From assembly GCA_003670825.1 (NCBI GenBank), contig QWQL01000109.1, forward strand, positions 1 to 5,967: 5,967 nt of DNA, read 5' to 3'. This DNA is from Planctomycetota bacterium (GTDB lineage Bacteria; Planctomycetota; Planctomycetia; Pirellulales; UBA1268). A program made the translations under genes and the position numbers. Below, one piece after another: positions 1 through 5,337 of the stretch (position 1 is the stretch's first letter; each line of letters starts with the position of its first letter). The notes beneath the pieces are model-generated. The model did no database searches. It had not been told where the DNA came from and was given only the letters and a program-made list of their open reading frames with translations.

Positions 1-834
1 ATGGACGACGCGGTGGTGCCGTCGATTCGCAACGCCCTCCCGCAGGCCGTGGTGTTGGTTGCGGCGGTTGCCGGCTTCCTCTGGGCGGCAACGCTGGTCC
101 GCGATCGGCTGCGGCGTGGCCTGCCGCTGGTGGAGCCGCGGCCCCATCCACCGGTGGCGTGGGAGTCGGGCGATGTGGCGGTCGTGGTGGTGGCCTACCT
201 GCTCGGTGCATCGCTGCTCGCACCGGCGGCCACCGATCCGAAGCCGCTATTTGACCGGCTTGCAGACAACGTGGTGCTCTCGCTCGGGACCATGCTGGCG
301 GCCATGTCGTGGCTTTCCTGGCGAGGGGCGACGTGGGGCTCCTTCGGGCTTGCGGGGGGCCGTGGACGCGAAGACCTGCAGATCGCCTACCGCGGGCTCG
401 CGTTGGTGGTGTTTCCGCTGCTGATGTTCGCCGCGGCCCTGAATGCGGTGGTCCGCTACGAGCACCCGATCGTCGACTTCCTCAGCGGCCAGCGGACGGC
501 CGCGGCGGCGGCGCTGGTGATCCTGTCGGCCGTGGTGGTCGCTCCGCTGGCCGAAGAGTTTTTCTTCCGCCGGGTGCTGCAGGGCTGGCTCGAGAAGCAC
601 TTCGCCGATGACCCATGGACGGCCGTGTCGCTCTCGGCACTGGCCTTCTCCCTCGCCCACGCCGGTCAGGGGCTCGCCTTTCTCCCACTGTTTCCGCTCG
701 CGATGGTGCTCGGTTTCATCGCCGAGCGGACTGGCTCGATCGTGCCCTGCGTGTTCCTCCATGCCATGTTCAACGCGGTCAGCGTGTTTCTCCTGCTTTC
801 CCAGCCCTCCGCCCCGGCGGTGCCGGCCGGCTGA
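1..834 (+). CDS. CPBP family intramembrane glutamic endopeptidase
   Basis: This is a 277-residue polytopic membrane protein of the CPBP (CAAX protease and bacteriocin-processing, Rce1-like) family, which cleaves substrates within or next to the membrane. Its three signature motifs are present in order: EEFFFR (E185, E186, R190), then FSLAH (F216, H220), then HAMFN (H254, N258). E185, H220 and H254/N258 correspond to the family's catalytic glutamate and its histidine/asparagine partners. Hydrophobic stretches at about 14-32, 58-76, 90-105, 132-150, 168-184, 206-219, 225-240 and 247-267 suggest seven or eight membrane segments. The substrate cannot be told; no bacteriocin or prenylation gene is nearby. 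The ATG is the first base of the window, so no ribosome binding site is visible and the true start could lie further upstream. The family call is firm and the start is not. Confidence 0.9.
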   Translation: MDDAVVPSIRNALPQAVVLVAAVAGFLWAATLVRDRLRRGLPLVEPRPHPPVAWESGDVAVVVVAYLLGASLLAPAATDPKPLFDRLADNVVLSLGTMLAAMSWLSWRGATWGSFGLAGGRGREDLQIAYRGLALVVFPLLMFAAALNAVVRYEHPIVDFLSGQRTAAAAALVILSAVVVAPLAEEFFFRRVLQGWLEKHFADDPWTAVSLSALAFSLAHAGQGLAFLPLFPLAMVLGFIAERTGSIVPCVFLHAMFNAVSVFLLLSQPSAPAVPAG

Positions 835-922
835 ACCGTGCGGGTGTGGTCGGACCGGATTCAACCACGTGGCGGCGGCAAACCGATCTGGTCTGAGGGC
901 GGCGGCTCCGCGACACTCTTGG

Positions 923-963
923 CAGGTTCGCACAGGGTTCGGCCAGGTTCGCACAGGCGAGCC
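923..963. repeat. Short tandem repeats with core CAGGTTCG, about 10.5-bp period
   Basis: The 14-mer CAGGTTCGCACAGG occurs exactly at 923-936 and again at 944-957, 21 bp apart. Between the copies the related CAGGGTTCGGC fills 933-943, and a weaker CAGGCGAGCC follows at 954-963. The block therefore reads as about four units of 10-11 bp, each starting CAGG. A spacing of one helical turn puts each copy on the same DNA face. It lies in the gap between the CPBP gene and the likely start of the acyltransferase gene. It could be an operator or simple repeat expansion; the binding role is inference. Confidence 0.6.
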
Positions 964-991
964 GCCGTTCAGCCGTCAGAGACCACCTCGC

Positions 992-1933
992 TTGCGCCAC
1001 CGCACCCTTGCCACCCGCTGCGCCGACCGGCTCGTCTACGGGGCCGTGCGGGTGGCGATCTGCGTGATCCAGGCGCTGCCGCGGGAGTCGTGTGAGCGGA
1101 CCGCCCGTCGGCTCGCCAATCTGGTGGCCAATCGAATGCGGATTCGCCGTAACGTGGTTCGCGATAACCTCCGCACCGCCTTTCCGCAGATCACCGCCAA
1201 CGAGCGCCGGACGACCGCGCGGCGAATGTGGGAGCACCTGCTGCTGATGGTGGTCGAGATCGCCCATGCCAACCGGGTGATCCACAAGACCACCTGGCGG
1301 AAGCACCTGCGGATCCACGGCATGGAGGATTTCGTCCGCACCCTGTGGCTCGACCGTCCGAAGGTGATCCTCTCGGGGCACTACGGCAACTTCGAACTCG
1401 CGGCCTACCTCTTCGGCCTGTTTGGATTTCGGATCTTCTCGGTGGCCCGCGAACTCGACAACCCGCTGCTGGATGACTTCGTGACCCGGTTCCGGGAGTC
1501 GCGGGGGCAGCGGATCCTGCCCAAGAAGGGGAGCGCGCCCGACGTGGCGCTGGTGCTGGAGGAGAACGGAGCGATCGGACTGCTCGGCGACCAGTCCGCG
1601 GGGCCCAAGGGCTGCTGGATCGAGTTCTTCGGCCGGCCGGCGAGCGTGCACAAGGCGATCGGCGTGTTCGCCCTCTCGGCCTCCGCCCCGGTGCTCGTCT
1701 GCTCCGCGACCCGCCGCCGGGGGCTCTTCGATTACGACCTCCGGCTCGAGGGGATCGCCGATCCTGCCGCCGGCGGGCCCGAGTCGGCTGACCTCACCAG
1801 CCTGTCGCAGTGGTACACGTCGCTTTTGGAAGGGGCGATCCGCCGCGAGCCGGCCCAGTACTGGTGGGTGCATCGCCGATGGCGGGGCGAGCCAAGAAAG
1901 GCTAAAAAGGCGATCGCGCGACCGGCCGCCTGA
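992..1933 (+). CDS. LpxL/HtrB-like lysophospholipid (lipid A) acyltransferase
   Basis: This protein of about 313 residues belongs to the LpxL/HtrB/LPLAT family, which transfers an acyl chain onto a lipid A precursor or other lysolipid at the inner membrane. With the start used here, RNVVRDNLRTAFP (53-65) matches the conserved N-terminal stretch of the family. HYGNFE (130-135) is the catalytic HX4D/E box with E135. GDQSAGPKG around D200 and the following FFGRPAS form the mid-protein signature, and the C-terminus has the typical WWVHRRWR. No ATG exists between the upstream stop and this domain. I chose TTG at 992, with a weak AGAG ten bases upstream, because it gives the usual family length. 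GTG at 869 would add 41 arginine-rich residues encoded by the CAGGTTCG repeats, which is less likely. It lies downstream of the CPBP gene and 41 bp before the Rieske gene. The exact lipid acceptor is unknown. Confidence 0.87.
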   Translation: MRHRTLATRCADRLVYGAVRVAICVIQALPRESCERTARRLANLVANRMRIRRNVVRDNLRTAFPQITANERRTTARRMWEHLLLMVVEIAHANRVIHKTTWRKHLRIHGMEDFVRTLWLDRPKVILSGHYGNFELAAYLFGLFGFRIFSVARELDNPLLDDFVTRFRESRGQRILPKKGSAPDVALVLEENGAIGLLGDQSAGPKGCWIEFFGRPASVHKAIGVFALSASAPVLVCSATRRRGLFDYDLRLEGIADPAAGGPESADLTSLSQWYTSLLEGAIRREPAQYWWVHRRWRGEPRKAKKAIARPAA

Positions 1934-1974
1934 CGCGGTATGTCGGCCGCTTCCTGCCAGAGTGACGCCCCGCC

Positions 1975-2313
1975 ATGCCTGAATGGATCCCGGTCGCCGA
2001 GGTGGCGGCGTGTCTGCCAGGCACGAGCATCGAGCGGGTTGCCGACGGTCGGATGGTCGCGATCGCCAACGTCGACGGCACGCTGCACGCGATCGACGGG
2101 CTCTGCCCGCACCAGGGAGGCCCCTTGGGCACCGGCATGCTCTGCGGGGCGATCCTCACCTGCCCGTGGCATGGCTGGCAGTTCGACGTCGTCAGCGGTC
2201 GCCACCAGGTCTCTCCCACGGTGCGGCAGGCGGTGCATGAGGTCCGCGAACGCAACGGCATCATCGAGGTGCGACTCGCCGCAGCGGATGGCCCGCCGGA
2301 GCCGCTGGCATGA
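1975..2313 (+). CDS. Rieske [2Fe-2S] ferredoxin-type protein
   Basis: This is a 112-residue soluble Rieske protein, expected to carry electrons through a [2Fe-2S] cluster held by two Cys and two His. Both ligand boxes are intact: CPHQGGPL (C44, H46) and CPWHGWQFD (C63, H66), with the usual 16-residue gap. No signal peptide or membrane anchor is present, so it is cytoplasmic. Its size matches stand-alone Rieske ferredoxins (the dioxygenase ferredoxin or NirD type) and not a full oxygenase alpha subunit. No oxygenase, reductase or nitrite reductase partner is in the window. The stop overlaps the start of the acetyltransferase gene by four bases (ATGA), so the two are probably translationally coupled. 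The ribosome binding site is poor, with CAGAG 12 bases upstream of the ATG. Confidence 0.92.
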   Translation: MPEWIPVAEVAACLPGTSIERVADGRMVAIANVDGTLHAIDGLCPHQGGPLGTGMLCGAILTCPWHGWQFDVVSGRHQVSPTVRQAVHEVRERNGIIEVRLAAADGPPEPLA

Positions 2314-3257
2314 TCGAGTATCGGTCCTTTCGCAACGATGATCCGCCCCGGCTCGCCGACGTCTGGCGGACGGCCGACCTTGGGCCCTGCGGCTTCCAGC
2401 CGATGACATCGGCGTGGCTCGAAGCCTGTGTCTTCTCAAAGCCCTACTTTGACCGCGATGGGCTCGTGGTCGCGCTGGACGGCGAGCGGGTGGTCGGATT
2501 CGCCCATGCTGGCTTCGGTCCCAGTGCCGATCACTCGGCGATCGACACGGCTCTGGGCACGACGATGCTGGTGGTGGTCGTGCCCCACGAACAGCACGCA
2601 GCGATCGGCGACGCGCTGCTCGCCCGCTGCGAAGACTACCTCCGCCGCCGCGGCACGCGCACGCTGATGGGAGGAGCGACGCCGAATCTCGGCGGCTTCT
2701 ACCTGGGGCTCTACGGCGGCTCCAACCTGCCGGGCCTGCTTGACTCATCCCCGCACATGCAGCAGGTGTTCCGTCGGGCCGGATACGTGGAGGCGGAACG
2801 TCTCGCCGTGATGCGGCGGCCGCTGGCGGGTTTTCGGCCGCCCGTGAGCCGACTGCAGCTCTCGATCCGCCGGGCGACGACGCTGCGGGTGATCGACGAG
2901 CCGGCGCGGCGGGACTGGTGGGAGGCGGCGACGACGACGGGCATCGCGCTGCGGCGCTACGAGCTCCGCGACGAGTCGGAGGGCATTCTCGGCAGCGGCA
3001 CCTTCTGGGACATGCAGCCGCTCGCGACGGCGTGGGGCGTGCATGCCGCCGGCCTGATGCGGATCGACATCGACGACGGCCGCCGCCGGCTGGGCTACGC
3101 CAACTACCTGCTGGCCGAGGCCCTGCACGACCTGGCCCAGGAAGGCGTCGCCCTCGCGGAGTCGCACGTGTCGGAGGCCAACGAGGCGGCGATCAAGTTG
3201 TTTTTCAAGCTCGGCTTCGAGGCCACGAGCCACGGCACGGTCTACCGCCGCCCGTAA
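2310..3257 (+). CDS. Tandem-domain GNAT family N-acetyltransferase
   Basis: This 315-residue protein appears to contain two GNAT folds, the acetyl-CoA-dependent N-acyltransferase type. The N-terminal half (about 1-165) begins with a typical IEYRSFRNDD strand. It has a beta-4/alpha-3 region at 86-115 (VVVVPHEQHAAIGDALL) where the pyrophosphate-binding loop is only loosely conserved. The C-terminal half (about 183-315) is more canonical: RRRLGYANYLL at 258-268 fits the R/Q-x-x-G-x-A acetyl-CoA loop (G262, A264), and NEAAIKLFFKLGF at 291-303 is the usual closing motif. The C-terminal domain is therefore probably the catalytic one and the N-terminal domain may be structural. The substrate cannot be predicted. 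The ATG overlaps the Rieske stop, so this gene relies on coupling to it and shows no independent ribosome binding site. It ends 38 bp from the convergent metalloprotease gene. Confidence 0.82.
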   Translation: MIEYRSFRNDDPPRLADVWRTADLGPCGFQPMTSAWLEACVFSKPYFDRDGLVVALDGERVVGFAHAGFGPSADHSAIDTALGTTMLVVVVPHEQHAAIGDALLARCEDYLRRRGTRTLMGGATPNLGGFYLGLYGGSNLPGLLDSSPHMQQVFRRAGYVEAERLAVMRRPLAGFRPPVSRLQLSIRRATTLRVIDEPARRDWWEAATTTGIALRRYELRDESEGILGSGTFWDMQPLATAWGVHAAGLMRIDIDDGRRRLGYANYLLAEALHDLAQEGVALAESHVSEANEAAIKLFFKLGFEATSHGTVYRRP

Positions 3258-3295
3258 AGCCGAGCCCAGCGGCGTGAGGCGTGGGAGACGGTCGG

Positions 3296-4177
3296 CTACG
3301 ACGGCGGCGACGTTGCGAGGCCATCGAGGTGCGCTTTCATCGCCTCCGCGGCGTCGATCGTCGGCTGGAGCTGATGCCGCAGCCGGATCGAGAGCGGGGG
3401 CGTGTTCGGATCGCGTCGGACATCGGCAAGGTAATCCTGGACCAGCTTTCGCCGCTCCGGGGTGGTGCGCAAAAGCCAGTGCACCCAGCACCAGGCCTCG
3501 GCGTAGTGGTCCTGCGACATCTCGCCCGCGGCCGTGAGCGACTCCAGTCGTTCCATGTCGGGCCGCCACGTGCCCTCGAGCAGACGGCCGGAGAGATGGG
3601 CCACGTGCCCGCGGTGCAGCCCATCGTCGTTTCGCGGCGTCTCGAAATACTCGGCGATGCCCTCGTCGAGCCAGAGTGGCACGGCGGGTACCACCGCATG
3701 CACGTAGCCGTGGGTGGTCTCGTGCCTGAGGTCCTCGGCGATGCGGTCCTGCCAGGCTGCAAACACCGAGAGTGTCGTGTCGGTCTCGACGAAGAACGCG
3801 CGGCGGGCGGGAAAGCCCGGATAGGTTCGGGCCACGAAGGCGTCGTAGCGGTCGGTGTTTTCAAACAGGTAGAGCTGGACCGGCTCGTCGGAGACGGGCA
3901 GCCCCAGTTCCTGACTGACGTCGATCCGCAGGCCGTCAAGCTCGCGGACGAGGCGGTGCTGGCCGGCGAGCGGGAAATCGGCGTGGATCACCAGCTGACC
4001 CGCAGTGATTTCGCTGCGGTCAGGAAGGCCTGCGGCCGCCCTGCCAGTCGACGTCATGGTCGCCACGGCAGGCAGCAGCGCCGCGTTCCACGAGCGAACC
4101 GCATGGTGAGCGCACCCTGCCCCGGCCATCGTGATGAGAGCTGCGGCTACCGCGATGCGAACAAACCCTGACGCCAT
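3296..4177 (-). CDS. Exported HExxH metalloprotease-like protein (DUF1570 / peptidase MA-like)
   Basis: This 293-residue protein starts with an export signal: one arginine (R7), a hydrophobic stretch at 8-21, then C22. C22 follows AGAG, a poor lipobox, so it may be a lipoprotein or a cleaved secreted protein. The zinc site is HETTH (H152, E153, H156), followed by PLWLDEGIAEYFE (167-179), where E172 is the likely third ligand and the WLxEGxAEYF pattern is typical of gluzincin-like DUF1570/peptidase-MA families. LYLFENTDRYDAF (102-114) upstream also fits DUF1570. It probably acts in the periplasm or outside the cell; the substrate is unknown. The ATG chosen has no ribosome binding site. An in-frame GTG at 4216 overlaps the preceding gene's stop as GTGA and would add 13 residues before the signal. 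It is probably co-transcribed with the pseudo-receiver gene upstream. Confidence 0.82.
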   Translation of the reverse strand: MASGFVRIAVAAALITMAGAGCAHHAVRSWNAALLPAVATMTSTGRAAAGLPDRSEITAGQLVIHADFPLAGQHRLVRELDGLRIDVSQELGLPVSDEPVQLYLFENTDRYDAFVARTYPGFPARRAFFVETDTTLSVFAAWQDRIAEDLRHETTHGYVHAVVPAVPLWLDEGIAEYFETPRNDDGLHRGHVAHLSGRLLEGTWRPDMERLESLTAAGEMSQDHYAEAWCWVHWLLRTTPERRKLVQDYLADVRRDPNTPPLSIRLRHQLQPTIDAAEAMKAHLDGLATSPPS

Positions 4178-4212
4178 GACGGACGTGTACGGATGCGGGC
4201 CCGCCGCGTCAA

Positions 4213-5106
4213 TCACAGGCCCGAGGCCGGGCGGCCCGGTGGCCGGTCGAGGTCCAGCAGCGTGCCGGTGAGCGCCTCCAGCGACACGGGCCGCGAGAGC
4301 ACTGCCCGGGCGCCGGCTCGCAGTGCCGCCCGCGTGGTCTCGCCGCGCGGAAATGAGTCGAGCAGGATAATGGCGGCGGCAGGGCGGTTTGCGGCCACCA
4401 TCGCCAGCCATGTCAGGTCGGTGGGGGTGATGGCCGCGACGTCCCAGACGATCACGTCGGCGAGTTCATCGATGGCCGGGCGGCCGCAGGTGCGGCGGAC
4501 GACCCGCCGACCCGCGGCGGTGAGGAGATCGACGATCCCTTCAACATCGAGCGGCCGCGGCGCGGCGACGGCGATCGGCCGCCCCGACCGTACGTTCCTG
4601 TCGGCGACCCGCTTTGATGCCTCCAGCACCCGTTCCTCGCGGCGGGCAGTGGCCGGCATGCCCAGTCCGCCGGGCAATCCCCGCGCGCGGTCGTGGAGCC
4701 ACCACGCGAGCCGGGCGGGCAGTTCATTCCACGCCACCTCCTCGATGCCGGGCAAGGCGGGACCGCTCCGGCGGCGGCCCTCGACGAGCGTCGCGGCCAC
4801 CGACACCAACGGAGCCAATGGCCAGCGCCGCGACAGCGCGATGCCGTCGGCAAGCGTCCACGTGGCGGGTATCGGCGAGGCCAGCAGGATGGCCACCGGC
4901 GAGCGGTCGCGGAATGCGGCCGGAGGAGATTCCACCGCTGCGGCCGGACTGGCGGCCTCCACAACGCCGACCATGCCGGCGATGCACTCCCGCGCCAGCG
5001 CGAGTTCGTCGTCGGCGACGGGGCCGATCCACAGCAGCATCCCAGGAAGCGAACCGGCGGCTTCCTGCAACGTGTTGGTACGGCTTCCGGCGTCGCTCGG
5101 CTGCAT
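4213..5106 (-). CDS. Putative tandem degenerate receiver-domain (CheY-like) protein
   Basis: This is a 297-residue soluble protein with no clear named family. Residues about 175-287 follow the alternating strand/helix order of a response-regulator receiver. VIVWD ends at D222 where the phosphoacceptor would sit, IILLDS gives S251 at the Thr/Ser position, and VLSRPVS places R272-P273 where receivers have Lys-Pro. The acidic pair normally found after strand 1 is missing (AAP at 181-183), so phosphorylation is doubtful. Residues about 22-145 have a similar pattern (MLLWIG, VAILLAS, LAPLVSVAA) and may be a second, more decayed module. No DNA-binding, kinase or enzymatic output domain is seen. Its start is well supported: AAAGGTGG lies just upstream of the ATG. 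It is transcribed divergently from the Mur ligase gene and lies 35 bp before the exported protease. The gene is confident; the receiver assignment is moderate and rests on pattern alone. Confidence 0.68.
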   Translation of the reverse strand: MQPSDAGSRTNTLQEAAGSLPGMLLWIGPVADDELALARECIAGMVGVVEAASPAAAVESPPAAFRDRSPVAILLASPIPATWTLADGIALSRRWPLAPLVSVAATLVEGRRRSGPALPGIEEVAWNELPARLAWWLHDRARGLPGGLGMPATARREERVLEASKRVADRNVRSGRPIAVAAPRPLDVEGIVDLLTAAGRRVVRRTCGRPAIDELADVIVWDVAAITPTDLTWLAMVAANRPAAAIILLDSFPRGETTRAALRAGARAVLSRPVSLEALTGTLLDLDRPPGRPASGL

Positions 5107-5110
5107 GGCA

Positions 5111-5118
5111 CCACCTTT
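5111..5118 (-). promoter_or_regulatory. Ribosome binding site of the pseudo-receiver gene
   Basis: Read on the - strand this is AAAGGTGG. It ends four bases before the ATG at 5106, and its AAAGG part is seven bases away. It is one of few clear Shine-Dalgarno sequences in the window and fixes the start of the pseudo-receiver gene. Confidence 0.6.
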
Positions 5119-5127
5119 CGCAAACCC

Positions 5128-5159
5128 CCGCGACGGTAGTCGTTGGCTGGGTGTCGCGG
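5128..5159. repeat. Inverted repeat CCGCGAC/GTCGCGG in the divergent intergenic region
   Basis: There are perfect 7-bp arms at 5128-5134 and 5153-5159 with an 18-base spacer, just upstream of the pseudo-receiver ribosome binding site. It could be an operator dyad or a leader hairpin for that gene. In DNA this GC-rich, a 7-bp match can arise by chance, so the functional call is weak. Confidence 0.3.
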
Positions 5160-5182
5160 CAAGGCGGGTTGTCTGCGGCGAC

Positions 5183-5220
5183 AGGGCGACGGGCCGCTGA
5201 ACCCGTGGGGAAGCCGCCCT
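5183..5220. repeat. Long imperfect inverted repeat in the divergent intergenic region
   Basis: AGGGCG (5183-5188) followed directly by ACGGG (5189-5193) can pair with CCCGT (5202-5206) and CGCCCT (5215-5220). This makes an 11-bp interrupted stem with an 8-base loop and an 8-base bulge on the 3' side. It abuts the proposed -35 box of the Mur ligase promoter, so it could be a regulator site. High GC makes chance pairing plausible. Confidence 0.3.
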
Positions 5221-5247
5221 TGACCCATAGGTGCCCCTGGGGACAAT
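5220..5247 (+). promoter_or_regulatory. Putative sigma70-like promoter for the Mur ligase gene
   Basis: TTGACC (5220-5225) matches five of six bases of the -35 consensus. It is followed after 16 bases by GACAAT (5242-5247), which matches four of six of the -10 consensus. AT-rich elements are rare in this region, which makes the pair stand out. A start of transcription near 5254 would leave a leader of about 84 bases before the ligase ATG, containing the terminator-like hairpin. Assigned by eye only. Confidence 0.4.
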
Positions 5248-5250
5248 CCG

Positions 5251-5283
5251 CCACCAGCGTTGCTCAAGGACGAGCGCGTGTGG
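5251..5283 (+). promoter_or_regulatory. Leader hairpin with AAGGA in its loop
   Basis: CCAC (5251-5254), GCG (5257-5259) and CTC (5263-5265) can pair with GAG (5272-5274), CGC (5275-5277) and GTGG (5280-5283), leaving the loop AAGGAC. This would be the first structure of the Mur ligase leader. The loop contains a Shine-Dalgarno-like AAGGA seven bases before GTG at 5278, and that GTG is in frame with the ligase. The pairing is interrupted, so confidence is low. Confidence 0.3.
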
Positions 5284-5289
5284 TTTGTG

Positions 5290-5322
5290 GGGATCCCTGC
5301 CGAGGCAGGGATCCCGGTTTTT
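5290..5322 (+). terminator. Intrinsic terminator-like hairpin in the Mur ligase leader (possible attenuator)
   Basis: GGGATCCCTGC (5290-5300) and GCAGGGATCCC (5305-5315) form a perfect 11-bp stem with a CGAG tetraloop, followed by GG and five T (5318-5322). The T run is only on the + strand side, so it would stop + strand transcription. No + strand gene ends upstream within 2 kb, and the hairpin ends five bases before the AGGAGG of the Mur ligase. It therefore sits in that gene's own leader and is a candidate attenuator. It could also be a dispersed palindromic repeat. Confidence 0.6.
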
Positions 5323-5326
5323 CGGC

Positions 5327-5332
5327 AGGAGG
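5327..5332 (+). promoter_or_regulatory. Ribosome binding site AGGAGG of the Mur ligase gene
   Basis: AGGAGG is a perfect Shine-Dalgarno core five bases before ATG at 5338 and is the best in the window. Its first three bases are part of TCGGCAGG (5322-5329), which is exactly complementary to CCTGCCGA (5296-5303) in the upstream hairpin. Confidence 0.75.
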
Positions 5333-5337
5333 CCGTC

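Noticed and set aside
779..1873. A 364-codon - strand open frame opposite the acyltransferase
   Set aside because: The + strand frame carries all the LpxL-family motifs. The antisense frame is rich in His, Arg and Pro with no domain.
1732..2748. A 338-codon - strand open frame across the acyltransferase end, the Rieske gene and the GNAT start
   Set aside because: It runs antisense to three supported genes and has Arg/Ala/Ser-rich composition with no motif.
3258..3297. AGCCGA (3258-3263) and TCGGCT (3292-3297) as a terminator between the convergent genes
   Set aside because: It is only 6 bp with a 28-base loop and no T run on either side, so it is no better than chance in GC-rich DNA.
2745..3569. 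A 274-codon - strand open frame across the GNAT end and the protease end
   Set aside because: It covers parts of two unrelated genes on both strands, with shadow-type composition.
3281..4171. A 296-codon + strand open frame opposite the exported metalloprotease
   Set aside because: The - strand carries the signal peptide and the HETTH...WLDEG zinc site; the + frame has no recognisable feature.
4193..5200. A 335-codon + strand open frame opposite the pseudo-receiver gene
   Set aside because: It has low-complexity Ser/Arg/Ala composition and no motif. The opposite strand has a good ribosome binding site and a plausible fold.
5251..5337. A known riboswitch or T-box class in the Mur ligase leader
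   Set aside because: The leader after the proposed transcription start is only about 84 bases, and I could not match conserved elements of the cobalamin or T-box families. Only the hairpins themselves can be supported.
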